This document shows, one piece after another, positions 1 through 9,286 of a stretch of 64,000 bases of DNA (positions are counted from its first letter, which is position 1; every line of letters starts with the position of its first letter). Both the position numbers and the translations under genes were made by a program. The notes below the pieces were generated by a model. The model saw only the letters and a list, made by a program, of their open reading frames with translations. It ran no database searches and was not told the origin of the DNA. The DNA comes from Tannerella forsythia. GTDB lineage: Bacteria; Bacteroidota; Bacteroidia; Bacteroidales; Tannerellaceae. Location of the stretch: positions 1-64,000 of the forward strand of contig NZ_JUET01000030.1 in the NCBI RefSeq assembly GCF_001006485.1, read 5' to 3'.

Positions 1-115
1 ATTTGATATTCGTTTAAAAACCTAACAGATTAATCAAATTTTTTTTTCGATTTTTATAAACAACTGTTTTTTGAGTTTTCAGCTTACTTCATTTCTTCCT
101 GAGAAAGTAACTGGT

Positions 116-154
116 AAAAAAATCCCTCGAAAATCAAGAGGTGTTTCCGAGGGA
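116..154 (-). terminator. Rho-independent terminator of the TonB receptor gene
   Basis: On the minus strand an 11-bp stem with one mismatch (arms at 144-154 and 123-133) is followed directly by a run of seven T (A run at 116-122 on plus). It lies 27 bases past the receptor stop codon, so it most likely ends that transcript. The rest of 1-115 is AT-rich and shows nothing I can name. Confidence 0.75.
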
Positions 155-180
155 AGAATATCTGTGAATTTGTTAGATAA

Positions 181-3100
181 TCAATTAAATATATAACGTA
201 AGCTTAGTTGCATATAATATGTTGAAGCATATCCTATGTTAGGTCTATATGTTTCTTTAAGTATTTCCTTTCCGTTTTTAAGAAAGTTAAAGATTGGTTT
301 TACTGAGCCATTTCCTTCTATAACTTCTTTCATATTTGCTACTTCTAAGATATTATTTTTATTTACGCTATGACGGATTCCCCATTTACTGTTTAGAAGA
401 TTTCCTACATTTATGATATCTAAACCTACTTGTATTGTATTTCGTTTTCCGCCGGCATGTATAAAGAAATCCTGCAAAATTTTTATATCGAAAGTATTTA
501 CCCAAGGCATGAGTGCACCATTACGCATCGCATATTTTCCTTTGTGAGTTCTTAAATAAGCATCTTGTTCGACATAATTCCAAAAGTCGGTTTCTTGTTG
601 CGAAGCCGTATAAATAACTTTACCGTAATTAGGGCTTTTTTTATTCGTATCGAATAGATCGGCAAATGTTATTTCAGATTTGTCTTTCGGAATATAAAGC
701 ACAGCATTGCCTCCTCCGTCATTATTTAAGTTGTTCGCGTATAAATAAGAAAAACGACCTGATTCACCGCCTTCATAAAATAAAGATACGGTTGTAGCGA
801 AATATTTGGCATACTCTTTTCTATACGAAACAGAAGCTATTAAGCGATTGGGTAAAATATAGTTCATATAACCTATATCATGAGAGTTTGAACCGTAAGT
901 ACGAGGATCATTGAACCAAGCAGAACCTACTTGATCACCGATTCCATCGCCCGAGCTCTTTCCGTAACTATGTGTATAGGCTATTGAAGCATCAAAACCA
1001 TTTTCAAACGATTTCTGTAATTTTGCCGTGATAGACCAATATTCATTTTTTCCTGCATTATTAAGTAAATATACATTCTTTAATTTAGATTGATAATATT
1101 GTTTTTTGGAAATAGGACGTTGATCCGGATATCCGTTTATTTGAAAAGCATCAGGCTTTAATCCCACATTCGTTACAGCTACCGAATGAATATCTTTACT
1201 ATAAATTCCTTCTAGTGAAGCATTCATATTCCATGGTAACTTGACGTCAATGGCAAGGCTACTTTTCCAGTTCTGTGGTAATTTTAAATTATGATCTATT
1301 TTTACTATTGCTGAGGGTAATGCTGGTTCTGCTTTTAGTCCACCCGGATAGATTTCATTTAAAATTTCAGAAGTTGTCGGTTTAAATGATGGAATTGATT
1401 TACCTGAATAAGTTGTTTGTAATACTCCTGCATCACTTGCTTGAGCTACAATCCATACAAAAGGAATCGTTCCCGTAAAAAGACCAGTACCTCCTCGTAA
1501 AACAATAGAACGATCGCCTTTTATATCGTAATTAAATCCTAAACGGGGAGAAAATAAAACTTTGGCTGACGGTAATTCTCCCGTATCGAATTTTTTGCTG
1601 TCAAAGTCTAACTCTGCAACTTTAGGATTATATGTATTTATTTTCGGATAAAAAGGTAAATCAGTTCGTATTCCGGCTAATATTTTTAATCGTTCAGATA
1701 TATTTATCTCATCTTGTGCATATAAGGTAAACTGGTTAAATTTAAAAGAAGGAAATGCCTGTGAAATGGAAAGATCGTTGGGATGTGTAATTGCAAATGA
1801 TTTTGCAGGCTTATTTGAAATAAAATCGTCCCATGAATCAAAAGCATAATATCCTGTTCCAAAACGTTGAAAACCATTTTTTGTATGATTATATTCGAAT
1901 TGTAATCCGGCTGTAATGGTATGTTTATTTACACCAAATGTAACATCATCATTTAAAGTAAAGGATTCAACTTTTCGTAAATTTCCGTGTGAAAAAAGTT
2001 CTGTTCCGAAACTTACGAATGGAGTTTTATCTTTTAATATATCTACAAAAGGAAATGCTTTACCGGAAGTAGAACGAGGTTCGTCTTGATTTGTATAAGT
2101 AAATCTGAATAAATTGCTTAATTTTCCAAATGAGGAATTTAATTCGGCAGCAACAGATGAAAAATTTTGTTCTTGAAAATACCCGGTATTTTTATACCAC
2201 ATTGCATACATTCCCCTTCTATTATAACTTCTGTCATAAGGTGAGGGGAAAATTTGGGATGATGAAGTGCTTGGGTACAAAGGTTCTTTACTTTTTGTGA
2301 TGTTATATCGGATATTTAAACGGTGATTATTGTTTATATTCCAATCTACACGAGCTAAAAATTTCATTCCCGGACTCTCGTTTGAATAATTTTGATAGGG
2401 TCCTGTTTCATAACCGTACGTTTCGGAAAGATATTTACTGATCATATCCATTTCGCTGGCAAGCGGACGAGCGATATTATTTGATCCGTCAGTATAAGGA
2501 TTACCATCTGTTGCAGCTATTCTTGATGGACCGGGAACAATCGTTTTTTCCGTTTCATAGTTAATGAAAAAAAATAATTTATTTTTAATAATAGGACCTC
2601 CGAAACGTATGCCGTACAGGTTATATCTACTTTCTGTGCGCTCAAAAGTCTGATCTTTTACTTTATTTCCTTTAAATTTTTCGTTGTTCAGATAGGTATA
2701 GACTGATCCTCTGAATTCATTATCGCCTGAACGAGTCACCGCATTAATAGAAGCTCCGAGAAATCCGCTTTGTCGAACATCATAAGGAGTTACGCTTACC
2801 GATATCTGATCAATCGCATCTAAAGAAATCGGTGAACCGTTTGCAGGCATACTTTGTCCGATACCGAACTTATTGTTAAAAGAAGCTCCATCAATTGTAA
2901 TATTGTTTTGTCGGTAAGTACCTCCTCCAATAGCTGCTCCATTTGCTTGAGGAGTAAGTTTCGTAAAGTCGGTCAAACTTCTGCTAACTGAAGGTAATGT
3001 GCTAATAATTCTTGTATTAATATTGGTCACAGCACCGGCTCTGTCGCTGTTCATATTTGAACTTCCACCTTTTGCTACAATTTGAATTTCATCTAATCCG

Positions 3101-3438
3101 ACAGCTTCTTCTATAAGTTGAATGTTTAATACATAATTTTCACTTAATGAAAGTGTTATTCCGGTTGTTACCGATTTTTTGTATCCGATATATGATACTT
3201 CTAATTTATATGGACCACCTACGCGCATTCCATTCAGGTTATATCGTCCATCTACGTTGGTAATTGTTCCATACGTTGTTCCCGAAGGTTCATGTGTGGC
3301 GACAATAGTTGCACCTATCACTGCTCCTTCTTTATCTGTCACGTGTCCGCTCATACTTGCGGTCGTTACCTGTGCTTGTATTGCAGTAGTTGTCATAAGA
3401 AGAAACATTACTGCAAGAAATTGAATTTTTTTTATCAT
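181..3438 (-). CDS. TonB-dependent receptor with N-terminal carboxypeptidase-regulatory-like domain (Oar type)
   Basis: Outer-membrane active transporter of 1085 residues. Residues 1-22 form a signal peptide ending AIQAQ. About residues 27-112 form a carboxypeptidase-regulatory-like fold (SMSGHVTDKEG, DGRYNLNG, VSYIGYKK), as is usual in Bacteroidetes. A plug domain follows (about 130-250, with NNITIDGASFNN), then a long beta-barrel with many aromatic girdle residues ending in LSLRYIFN, a C-terminal aromatic strand as needed for barrel assembly. It has no SusD partner beside it, which with the Oar-like pattern argues against a classical glycan-uptake pair. The substrate cannot be told. It lies downstream of the 5'-nucleotidase gene on the same strand with a 93-base gap, so co-transcription is possible. 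Confidence 0.93.
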   Translation of the reverse strand: MIKKIQFLAVMFLLMTTTAIQAQVTTASMSGHVTDKEGAVIGATIVATHEPSGTTYGTITNVDGRYNLNGMRVGGPYKLEVSYIGYKKSVTTGITLSLSENYVLNIQLIEEAVGLDEIQIVAKGGSSNMNSDRAGAVTNINTRIISTLPSVSRSLTDFTKLTPQANGAAIGGGTYRQNNITIDGASFNNKFGIGQSMPANGSPISLDAIDQISVSVTPYDVRQSGFLGASINAVTRSGDNEFRGSVYTYLNNEKFKGNKVKDQTFERTESRYNLYGIRFGGPIIKNKLFFFINYETEKTIVPGPSRIAATDGNPYTDGSNNIARPLASEMDMISKYLSETYGYETGPYQNYSNESPGMKFLARVDWNINNNHRLNIRYNITKSKEPLYPSTSSSQIFPSPYDRSYNRRGMYAMWYKNTGYFQEQNFSSVAAELNSSFGKLSNLFRFTYTNQDEPRSTSGKAFPFVDILKDKTPFVSFGTELFSHGNLRKVESFTLNDDVTFGVNKHTITAGLQFEYNHTKNGFQRFGTGYYAFDSWDDFISNKPAKSFAITHPNDLSISQAFPSFKFNQFTLYAQDEINISERLKILAGIRTDLPFYPKINTYNPKVAELDFDSKKFDTGELPSAKVLFSPRLGFNYDIKGDRSIVLRGGTGLFTGTIPFVWIVAQASDAGVLQTTYSGKSIPSFKPTTSEILNEIYPGGLKAEPALPSAIVKIDHNLKLPQNWKSSLAIDVKLPWNMNASLEGIYSKDIHSVAVTNVGLKPDAFQINGYPDQRPISKKQYYQSKLKNVYLLNNAGKNEYWSITAKLQKSFENGFDASIAYTHSYGKSSGDGIGDQVGSAWFNDPRTYGSNSHDIGYMNYILPNRLIASVSYRKEYAKYFATTVSLFYEGGESGRFSYLYANNLNNDGGGNAVLYIPKDKSEITFADLFDTNKKSPNYGKVIYTASQQETDFWNYVEQDAYLRTHKGKYAMRNGALMPWVNTFDIKILQDFFIHAGGKRNTIQVGLDIINVGNLLNSKWGIRHSVNKNNILEVANMKEVIEGNGSVKPIFNFLKNGKEILKETYRPNIGYASTYYMQLSLRYIFN

Positions 3439-3531
3439 AAGTGCTTATATTAATTAGTTAAATAAATTTCTTTTTGATTCTAACGATTATGTTGTTTCTA
3501 TGGGTTTGTTCGATAATCAGGCATTTTATCG

Positions 3532-4968
3532 TTATTTTTCAACCACTTCCGTACGAGGGTATTGTGGTGTGATTTGTTTTTTGTTTCGGATATACTCCAC
3601 AAGAGTTTCTTCCGATGTTTTGTCGGTAATCTGCGGTGCTTTTTTATGCTCGTACGTATATGCCGATGCAAGATAATCATTGATTCCAACGCGGTAATAT
3701 TTGTTTTCGTCGAGCAGTTTTCCGTTTGCCATTTTCATTTCGACGAGTTCCGCTATACCGTCTTTTGTGAAAATTTTGTATGTCATCCCCGACACAAATA
3801 AGTCAGCGCGTTTGTTCCTGCGTTTATGTGAGTTTTTGATGAGTGAACGGATTTCGTCAGGTTTCATTTCGATGATCACGATACGGTTGTTAAACGGGTC
3901 CAATTCATAGATTTTTCCCATGGTAAGGTCACCTTTTTCGATTTTCCCGATGCGTACTCCGCCGGCATTTTGAAAGGCGAAATCCGTTTGATGTACGTTT
4001 ACGATGGCATCGGTCATCAGATTGCCAAGCGCTTCTTTCCCGTCAAATTGTTTTCCTGCTTCTCCAATGATTTCATTCATCGGCGATTCGTCGTGATATT
4101 TAGCGATTAATGCTTTGATGGATTCATCTTCGTCACGCAGTTTGGAAAGGTTAATCAGCTCATTTTTTCTCTCAACCACTTTGCCGTTTCTGACTGTAAG
4201 CGTTGTTTTACCGATATATTTCAGATATTCGTTTGCCTGTGTGATCAGAACATTGTTTACGATGATTCCCGTATCAAGTTTCGTGTGCGTATGTCCACCC
4301 ACGATTAGATCCAGTTCAGGCATACGTTCGGCGATCTCTTTATCTGTATCTATACCTGTATGTGTCAAAGCGATGAATACGTCACATTGATTTCGTATCT
4401 CCCGTAATGCGCAGAGCGCTTCCACAGGGTTTGTAAACGTAATGCCTTTTACTTTGTCGGGATGTGTAGCAGGAATGAGCCGACCGTTTACGTTTTCGAT
4501 CTGAATGGCTGAGATGATGCCGATTTTCACTCCGTCGATTTCGATCGTGGCCGAAGGTTCGGGTTGTTTGATGCAAAGGCTGTCGTTAACCGTCATGTTA
4601 GCACAGAGGAACGGGAATTCGGCTTGAGCCATACGGTCGCATAAGATATGCTGACCGTAGTCGAATTCATGGTTCCCGAATGCCGTAAAACGATATCCGA
4701 TGCGGTTCATCAAGTCGATTATGGGAAAGCCGTTACCGTATTTCGGACAGTAATCGACGATCGGGTTACCCGAGAATAAATCACCTGCGCTTAATACCAA
4801 TACATTCGGATTTTTTTGTCGTTCTTGTTCGACGTAAGCCGCTACTTTCGCGTAGTCATCAATATGTGCGTGCATATCGTTTGTTGAAAGTATAATAATC
4901 TGTTTGTCCTGTTGCCCGCATGCTACGCAACAGAACAAAATGATCCATGTAGTGAGTTTCTTCAACAT
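3532..4968 (-). CDS. 5'-nucleotidase / UDP-sugar hydrolase family lipoprotein
   Basis: A 478-residue metallophosphoesterase predicted to remove phosphate from nucleotides or hydrolyse UDP-sugars in the periplasm or at the cell surface. The N-terminus is a lipoprotein signal with the modified Cys at about residue 17 (CVACGQQ). The catalytic domain shows the family motifs STNDMHAH, SAGDLFSGN, FGNHEFDYG and GGHTHTK, whose Asp, His and Asn bind two metal ions. The C-terminal 5'-nucleotidase domain, about residues 300-440, includes QNAGGVRIG and LDPFNNRIVII. It is shorter than E. coli UshA (about 550 residues). A TATCTTTG promoter motif lies on the minus strand just upstream. The product could feed purine or pyrimidine salvage. 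Confidence 0.92.
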   Translation of the reverse strand: MLKKLTTWIILFCCVACGQQDKQIIILSTNDMHAHIDDYAKVAAYVEQERQKNPNVLVLSAGDLFSGNPIVDYCPKYGNGFPIIDLMNRIGYRFTAFGNHEFDYGQHILCDRMAQAEFPFLCANMTVNDSLCIKQPEPSATIEIDGVKIGIISAIQIENVNGRLIPATHPDKVKGITFTNPVEALCALREIRNQCDVFIALTHTGIDTDKEIAERMPELDLIVGGHTHTKLDTGIIVNNVLITQANEYLKYIGKTTLTVRNGKVVERKNELINLSKLRDEDESIKALIAKYHDESPMNEIIGEAGKQFDGKEALGNLMTDAIVNVHQTDFAFQNAGGVRIGKIEKGDLTMGKIYELDPFNNRIVIIEMKPDEIRSLIKNSHKRRNKRADLFVSGMTYKIFTKDGIAELVEMKMANGKLLDENKYYRVGINDYLASAYTYEHKKAPQITDKTSEETLVEYIRNKKQITPQYPRTEVVEK

Positions 4969-4995
4969 AAATTCCGTTTTTTTTTATCTTTGGTG

Positions 4996-5003
4996 CAAAG
5001 ATA
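4996..5003 (-). promoter_or_regulatory. Bacteroidetes -7 element for the 5'-nucleotidase gene
   Basis: The minus strand reads TATCTTTG, a match to the Bacteroidetes -7 consensus TAnnTTTG, 28 bases upstream of the 5'-nucleotidase ATG. It sits in the divergent intergenic region shared with pfkA. Confidence 0.65.
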
Positions 5004-5076
5004 GTATATTTTATATTACATTAGTGTTGCTTTGCTGTTTTTTGTTATTTCTGTTTCGTATCTTTTCCAAAAAACG

Positions 5077-5084
5077 TATCTTTG
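5077..5084 (+). promoter_or_regulatory. Bacteroidetes -7 element for pfkA
   Basis: The plus strand reads TATCTTTG (consensus TAnnTTTG), 30 bases before the pfkA start codon. Confidence 0.65.
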
Positions 5085-5114
5085 TACAAAGTAGTTCGTT
5101 AATGAATAAATTTT

Positions 5115-6125
5115 ATGAAAATCGGTATTCTTTCGTCGGGCGGAGATTGTCCCGGCATCAATGCGACGATTCGCGGAGTAGGTAAAACGGCCATCATGCA
5201 CTATGGCATGGAGGTGATAGGCATCCATAACGGCTTTACGGGTTTGCTTAATCGAGATACCGAGCTCTTCACGGAACGAACGCTTTCGGGTATTCTGAAT
5301 CTGGGAGGAACGATTCTCGGGACTTCGCGCGAGAAACCTTTCAAAAAGATTATTCAGTCCGGTGACAATAAAAAGCCGGAGATCATCTGCCGGAACTATA
5401 TGGAAATGGGACTTGACTGTCTTATCTGCATCGGCGGAAACGGTACGCAGAAGACGGCGAACAAACTTTTCCAAATCGGACTGAATGTGATTGGAGTACC
5501 CAAAACAATCGATAATGATATTTACGGTACGGACCTCACGTTTGGGTTTGATACGGCAGTCAATATTGCGACCGAAGCGATTGATCGTCTGCACTCGACA
5601 GCCAGTTCGCACAAGCGTGTGATGGTTGTCGAAGTGATGGGACATAGCGCCGGATGGATTGCACTCTATGCCGGTATGGCAGGTGGTGCAGATATTATCC
5701 TTATTCCTGAGCTGGGTTTTGATATTCGTAAAGTCAATGAAAAGATATTGCACCGTTTGCATCTTGGCAAACCGTATTCCATCATTGTGACAGCGGAAGG
5801 ACTGAAGACGGATTGTCTCAGTCCGGCTGATTATATTTCGCATGCCGTGGGAGAGGCGACGGGCATTGAAGTGCGTCAGACAGTGCTTGGATATATTCAG
5901 CGCGGCGGAAATCCCTCTCCTTTCGACCGCAATCTGGCTACACTTCTTGGCGGTCATGCGACCGAGCTTGTGGCTCAAAAACAGTTCGGGCGTATGGTCT
6001 GTTTTAAAGACGGAAAAATCGGCTCCGTGCCGCTCGCCGAAATTGCGGGCAAGACGAAACGCGTATCATCCGATAATGAGCTTATTAAACAAGGGGAGCG
6101 TATGGGGATTTCGTTCGGGATATGA
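5115..6125 (+). CDS. pfkA: 6-phosphofructokinase
   Basis: Glycolytic kinase of 336 residues that phosphorylates fructose 6-phosphate in the cytoplasm. The phosphate-binding loop SSGGDCPGIN is at residues 7-16, the nucleotide loop GGNGT at 107-111 and the catalytic PKTIDND at 129-135. The donor is uncertain: Lys in PKTIDND is typical of the pyrophosphate and mixed group, where the E. coli ATP enzyme has PGTIDND, while GGNGT lacks the GGDD of true PPi enzymes. Length and start are normal, with the ATG 30 bases after a TATCTTTG promoter. The following gene starts about 110 bases downstream. The family call is firm; ATP versus PPi specificity is not. Confidence 0.95.
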   Translation: MKIGILSSGGDCPGINATIRGVGKTAIMHYGMEVIGIHNGFTGLLNRDTELFTERTLSGILNLGGTILGTSREKPFKKIIQSGDNKKPEIICRNYMEMGLDCLICIGGNGTQKTANKLFQIGLNVIGVPKTIDNDIYGTDLTFGFDTAVNIATEAIDRLHSTASSHKRVMVVEVMGHSAGWIALYAGMAGGADIILIPELGFDIRKVNEKILHRLHLGKPYSIIVTAEGLKTDCLSPADYISHAVGEATGIEVRQTVLGYIQRGGNPSPFDRNLATLLGGHATELVAQKQFGRMVCFKDGKIGSVPLAEIAGKTKRVSSDNELIKQGERMGISFGI

Positions 6126-6236
6126 CAAAAGGTATTTTTTGATTGCTTTTAATTGTCTCATGATCCTCGTGGTCGTTTATTCGTCCGATGGAGATGGATT
6201 TCGGAAAGATTAAAGCTGTTGTATAATTAACTTGAG

Positions 6237-6590
6237 ATGGATATTGAAGCATTGCGCACTTACTGTTTGTCGCTCTCGCCCGAGGTGGAAGAAAAGTTTC
6301 CTTTCCAAAAGTTTCGGGCTGCACGTGACGTCCTGGTGTTCTACATCGGCGGCCACATGTTCTGTTATTTCGATATCAACGACTTGAGTCGTGTGTCGAT
6401 GAAATGCAGCGAGGAGGAGGCTATACTGTTGCGCGAGCAATACGATTGCATCGGACTGCCCTACAATGCGAACAAGAATTTTGCGAAATATTGGATTGGT
6501 ATCGACATCACACGAGCTGACGACGAATTGATAAAGCGATTGATAAAGGGCTCACTTGAAATTGTGGGCAAAAAAAGTATAACAGTTTAA
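6237..6590 (+). CDS. MmcQ/YjbR family protein
   Basis: A small 117-residue protein of the MmcQ/YjbR family, which has a DNA-binding-like fold but no settled biochemical role. Family features visible are the N-terminal helix (MDIEALRTYCLSL), the acidic stretch EVEEKFPF, the strand segment VFYIGGHMFCYFDI, and a C-terminal NKNFAKYWIGID resembling the usual NKRYWN motif. Length is typical. It lies 111 bases after pfkA with no clear promoter between. A decayed flavodoxin-like fragment follows on the same strand. Confidence 0.85.
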   Translation: MDIEALRTYCLSLSPEVEEKFPFQKFRAARDVLVFYIGGHMFCYFDINDLSRVSMKCSEEEAILLREQYDCIGLPYNANKNFAKYWIGIDITRADDELIKRLIKGSLEIVGKKSITV

Positions 6591-6601
6591 AATAAAGAAC
6601 A

Positions 6602-6813
6602 GGAGAAGCCGGGCTGTCGATAGCCGATGTTGACAAGCGTTATCGCACCACCTTGTCGTTCTGTAAGATGAACTATATGGGCGTGGTGCTCACAGGTGGT
6701 TTCTTGAATATGAGCGATGGCAAGGTAGACCCTGCTTTTACGCCATAGGCCGACCAACATGTTGCACGCGTCATGGAGAATTGGTTCTATTGCGGAATCT
6801 GGGATAAATACGC
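6602..6813 (+). pseudogene. Remnant of a flavodoxin-like / NADPH-dependent FMN reductase gene
   Basis: Directly after the YjbR-like gene an open frame begins without a start codon and reads like the C-terminal part of a flavodoxin or FMN-reductase family protein (segments RTTLSFCKMNYMG, LTGGFLNMSDGK, ENWFYCGIWDKY). It is interrupted by an in-frame TAG at 6746-6748, after which the frame continues sensibly. The last part overlaps the 3' end of rnc on the other strand. Only about 65 codons remain, so this is a decayed fragment and not a working gene. The family assignment is from general resemblance and is moderate. Confidence 0.5.
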
Positions 6814-7614
6814 TACATCGGGGCTCGCTCCCTCGGGCTTGAGCGAAGATTGGCGTTTCAGTTCGGTAATCAGGCTTTGCATGTTTTTATCTGTGCGAAT
6901 CCTCCGGATCGCTTTTTTGGCCGCCGTTTGTTGCGACTCTTTCTTTGTGTAGCCTGTGCCTGTGGCTAACGGATGACTTTCAACCGATACAGTGGTATGA
7001 AATATTGGGTTTTTGTTTTTGTCTGAATAGATGTCTGTCAGTTCGAAATCGATTCTCAATTTTTCTTTTTGTCCCCACTCCAACAAATTCGATTTAAAGT
7101 TCATCTCTTTGCGGGCTAATTTTTCCAGCGACAGATAATGACCGATCATTCGCTCTTTGACAAACTTGAAGCATTTCCGATATCCGTGATCCAAATAGAT
7201 GGCGCCGATCAGTGCTTCGAGTGCATTGCCATATACGCAGTTGTTGTGAGAGTTGGGGCGAATGGAGGCAACGGTCATCTTGTCGAGCCCCATTTCGAGG
7301 GCTATACGGTTCAAGGTCTCACGTTGTACGATTTTAGAGCGTACGCTGGTCAGAAAACCTTCTTTTTTGTTCGGAAAATGTTTGTATAGAATATCGGCTA
7401 CAGTCGCTCCGAGGATGGCGTCGCCGAGAAATTCGAGCCGTTCGTTATTATGGGGTCGTTTGCCGTCGGGAAAGTGTGACGAGCGGTGTGTAAGCGCCTG
7501 TTCGTAGAGTTTCACATCGTTCGGATGGAATCCCAACAGTTGGGATAAGGACAGATAAGGCTCTTTATTCTGAGGAATAAAGAGCCTTTTTAGTTGTTGT
7601 AAGAACAAACGCAC
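6787..7614 (-). CDS. rnc: Ribonuclease III
   Basis: Double-strand-specific endoribonuclease of 275 residues that processes rRNA precursors and other structured RNA. The signature NERLEFLGDAIL is at residues 57-68, with the second catalytic acidic cluster in ALEALIGAIYLDHG. A double-stranded-RNA-binding domain occupies about residues 175-255 (LLEWGQKEK, GTGYTKKESQQTAAKKA). It starts two bases after the fabF stop, in the acpP-fabF-rnc order common in Bacteroidetes. The N-terminal extension of about 20 residues is normal for the phylum. Confidence 0.97.
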   Translation of the reverse strand: MRLFLQQLKRLFIPQNKEPYLSLSQLLGFHPNDVKLYEQALTHRSSHFPDGKRPHNNERLEFLGDAILGATVADILYKHFPNKKEGFLTSVRSKIVQRETLNRIALEMGLDKMTVASIRPNSHNNCVYGNALEALIGAIYLDHGYRKCFKFVKERMIGHYLSLEKLARKEMNFKSNLLEWGQKEKLRIDFELTDIYSDKNKNPIFHTTVSVESHPLATGTGYTKKESQQTAAKKAIRRIRTDKNMQSLITELKRQSSLKPEGASPDVAYLSQIPQ

Positions 7615-7616
7615 GT

Positions 7617-8873
7617 CTATTTCTCAAATTTTTTCACAATTACACTGGCATTGTGCCCGCCAAATCCAAACGTGTTGGATAATGCAGCCCGTACCACGCG
7701 TTTTTGTGCTTTGTTAAACGTAAAGTTCAGTTTGTAATCAATCTCAGGATCATCGTCTCCCTCGGCATGATTGATGGTCGGAGGAACGATATCGTCACGT
7801 ACGGCTAACACAGCGGTTGCCGCTTCCAATGCGCCGGCAGCGCCTAAAAGATGACCGGTCATTGACTTTGTTGAGCTGATATTCAGTTTGTAAGCATGTT
7901 CGCCAAAGACATCCTTGATGGCTTTTACTTCGGAGATATCGCCCACAGGAGTAGACGTACCATGTACATTAATATAGTCTATGTCTTCCGGTTTCATTTC
8001 CGCGTCTTCCAGCGCATTCCGCATCACCAGCTTTGCACCTAATCCTTCGGGATGGCTTGCCGTGAGGTGATGAGCGTCTGCCGAGAGACCTGCGCCTGCT
8101 ACTTCGGCATAAATTTTTGCACCGCGTGCCAGAGCATGTTCCAGCTCTTCGAGGATCAGACAGGCTGCTCCTTCTCCGATAACGAAGCCGTCGCGGCTTT
8201 GACTGAACGGACGGGAAGCGGTCTGTGGCGAATCGTTGCGTGTCGAGAGCGCATTCATGGCGTTGAAACCTCCCACCCCCACAATGGCGATGGCGGCTTC
8301 GGCACCTCCGGCTACGATCGCATTGGCTTTGCCCAAACGGATATAGTTGAACGCATCGGCAATGGCGTTTGTCGAAGAGGCACATGCCGAGACCGTGGCA
8401 AAGTTGGGGCCTCTGAAACCATATTTCATCGAGATATGACCGGCCGCTATATCTGCGATAATCTTAGGGATAAAGAACGGATTAAAACGTGGCCCACGCT
8501 CCGCATCGTAGTCCCGTACTTCGTCTTCAAACGAACGGATACCCCCGATACCGGCGGCAAAGATCACTCCGATCTGGTTCAGATCTTCCTTTTCCAAGTC
8601 CATTGCTGAATCTGTCACGGCTTCCGTCGCTGCTACGAGCGAGAGCTGTGCATACCGGTCATACTTGCGCACCTCTTTCCGGTCGAAGTACTGCAATGGG
8701 TCGAACCCTTTGACTTCGCAGGCAAATTGTGTTTTGAACTTGGAGGCATCAAATTGAGTAATAGGCCCTGCGCCGCTTACCCCCTTCTGCAAAGACTCCC
8801 ACGTTTCCGCGGTGTTGTTGCCGATAGGAGTAAGAGCACCGAGACCCGTTACTACGACTCTTTTTAATTCCAT
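7617..8873 (-). CDS. fabF: Beta-ketoacyl-[acyl-carrier-protein] synthase II
   Basis: Condensing enzyme of type II fatty-acid synthesis, 418 residues, which extends acyl-ACP with malonyl-ACP in the cytoplasm. The active-site triad is visible: Cys164 in VSACASS, His304 in NVHGTSTP and His341 in TGHLLGAAG, with the conserved Lys336 in STKSMTG. Length is standard. It lies between acpP (17 bases upstream) and rnc (2 bases downstream), so the three are very likely one transcript. Confidence 0.98.
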   Translation of the reverse strand: MELKRVVVTGLGALTPIGNNTAETWESLQKGVSGAGPITQFDASKFKTQFACEVKGFDPLQYFDRKEVRKYDRYAQLSLVAATEAVTDSAMDLEKEDLNQIGVIFAAGIGGIRSFEDEVRDYDAERGPRFNPFFIPKIIADIAAGHISMKYGFRGPNFATVSACASSTNAIADAFNYIRLGKANAIVAGGAEAAIAIVGVGGFNAMNALSTRNDSPQTASRPFSQSRDGFVIGEGAACLILEELEHALARGAKIYAEVAGAGLSADAHHLTASHPEGLGAKLVMRNALEDAEMKPEDIDYINVHGTSTPVGDISEVKAIKDVFGEHAYKLNISSTKSMTGHLLGAAGALEAATAVLAVRDDIVPPTINHAEGDDDPEIDYKLNFTFNKAQKRVVRAALSNTFGFGGHNASVIVKKFEK

Positions 8874-8890
8874 ACTGAATAAAAAGCAGA

Positions 8891-9127
8891 TTACTTCGCG
8901 TTTGCTTCGATATAAGCAATAGCGTCTCCTACCGTAGAGATTTTTTCAGCCTGGTCATCCGGAATGGAGAGGCCAAATTCTTTTTCAAATTCCATGATCA
9001 ACTCCACTGTGTCAAGAGAATCTGCTCCCAAATCATTCGTGAAGCTTGCTTCGTTTGTTACTTCCGATTCTTCAACACTCAATTTGTCAACAATAATCGC
9101 TTTTACGCGAGATGCTACATCAGACAT
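8891..9127 (-). CDS. acpP: Acyl carrier protein (fatty-acid synthesis)
   Basis: A 78-residue acidic carrier protein that holds growing acyl chains on a 4'-phosphopantetheine arm. The attachment serine is Ser37 in [11 protein letters not shown] start it at the ATG for MSDVASRV, because the open frame's 19 extra upstream codons are basic and unlike any ACP. It is the first gene of acpP-fabF-rnc. It differs clearly from the second ACP at 35.4 kb, so the housekeeping and glycan-locus carriers are separate. Confidence 0.97.
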   Translation of the reverse strand: MSDVASRVKAIIVDKLSVEESEVTNEASFTNDLGADSLDTVELIMEFEKEFGLSIPDDQAEKISTVGDAIAYIEANAK

Positions 9128-9286
9128 AATTTTTTGATTTAAATGAATACTGTTTTTGCAATACTTTCTATTTTTGCAGTGCAAAGGAAAGAATTTTTTA
9201 TCTTACAGAACAAATTTTTAAGGCAAAAAAACTCGAATATTGCACATTTTTATGTTTTTTGTGCATTTCTTGTTTTTGGGAAAGCG

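Noticed and set aside
5016-5978. A 320-codon open frame antisense to pfkA
   Set aside because: It lies wholly opposite a well-supported enzyme gene, its product shows no recognisable motif, and it arises from the codon pattern of pfkA.
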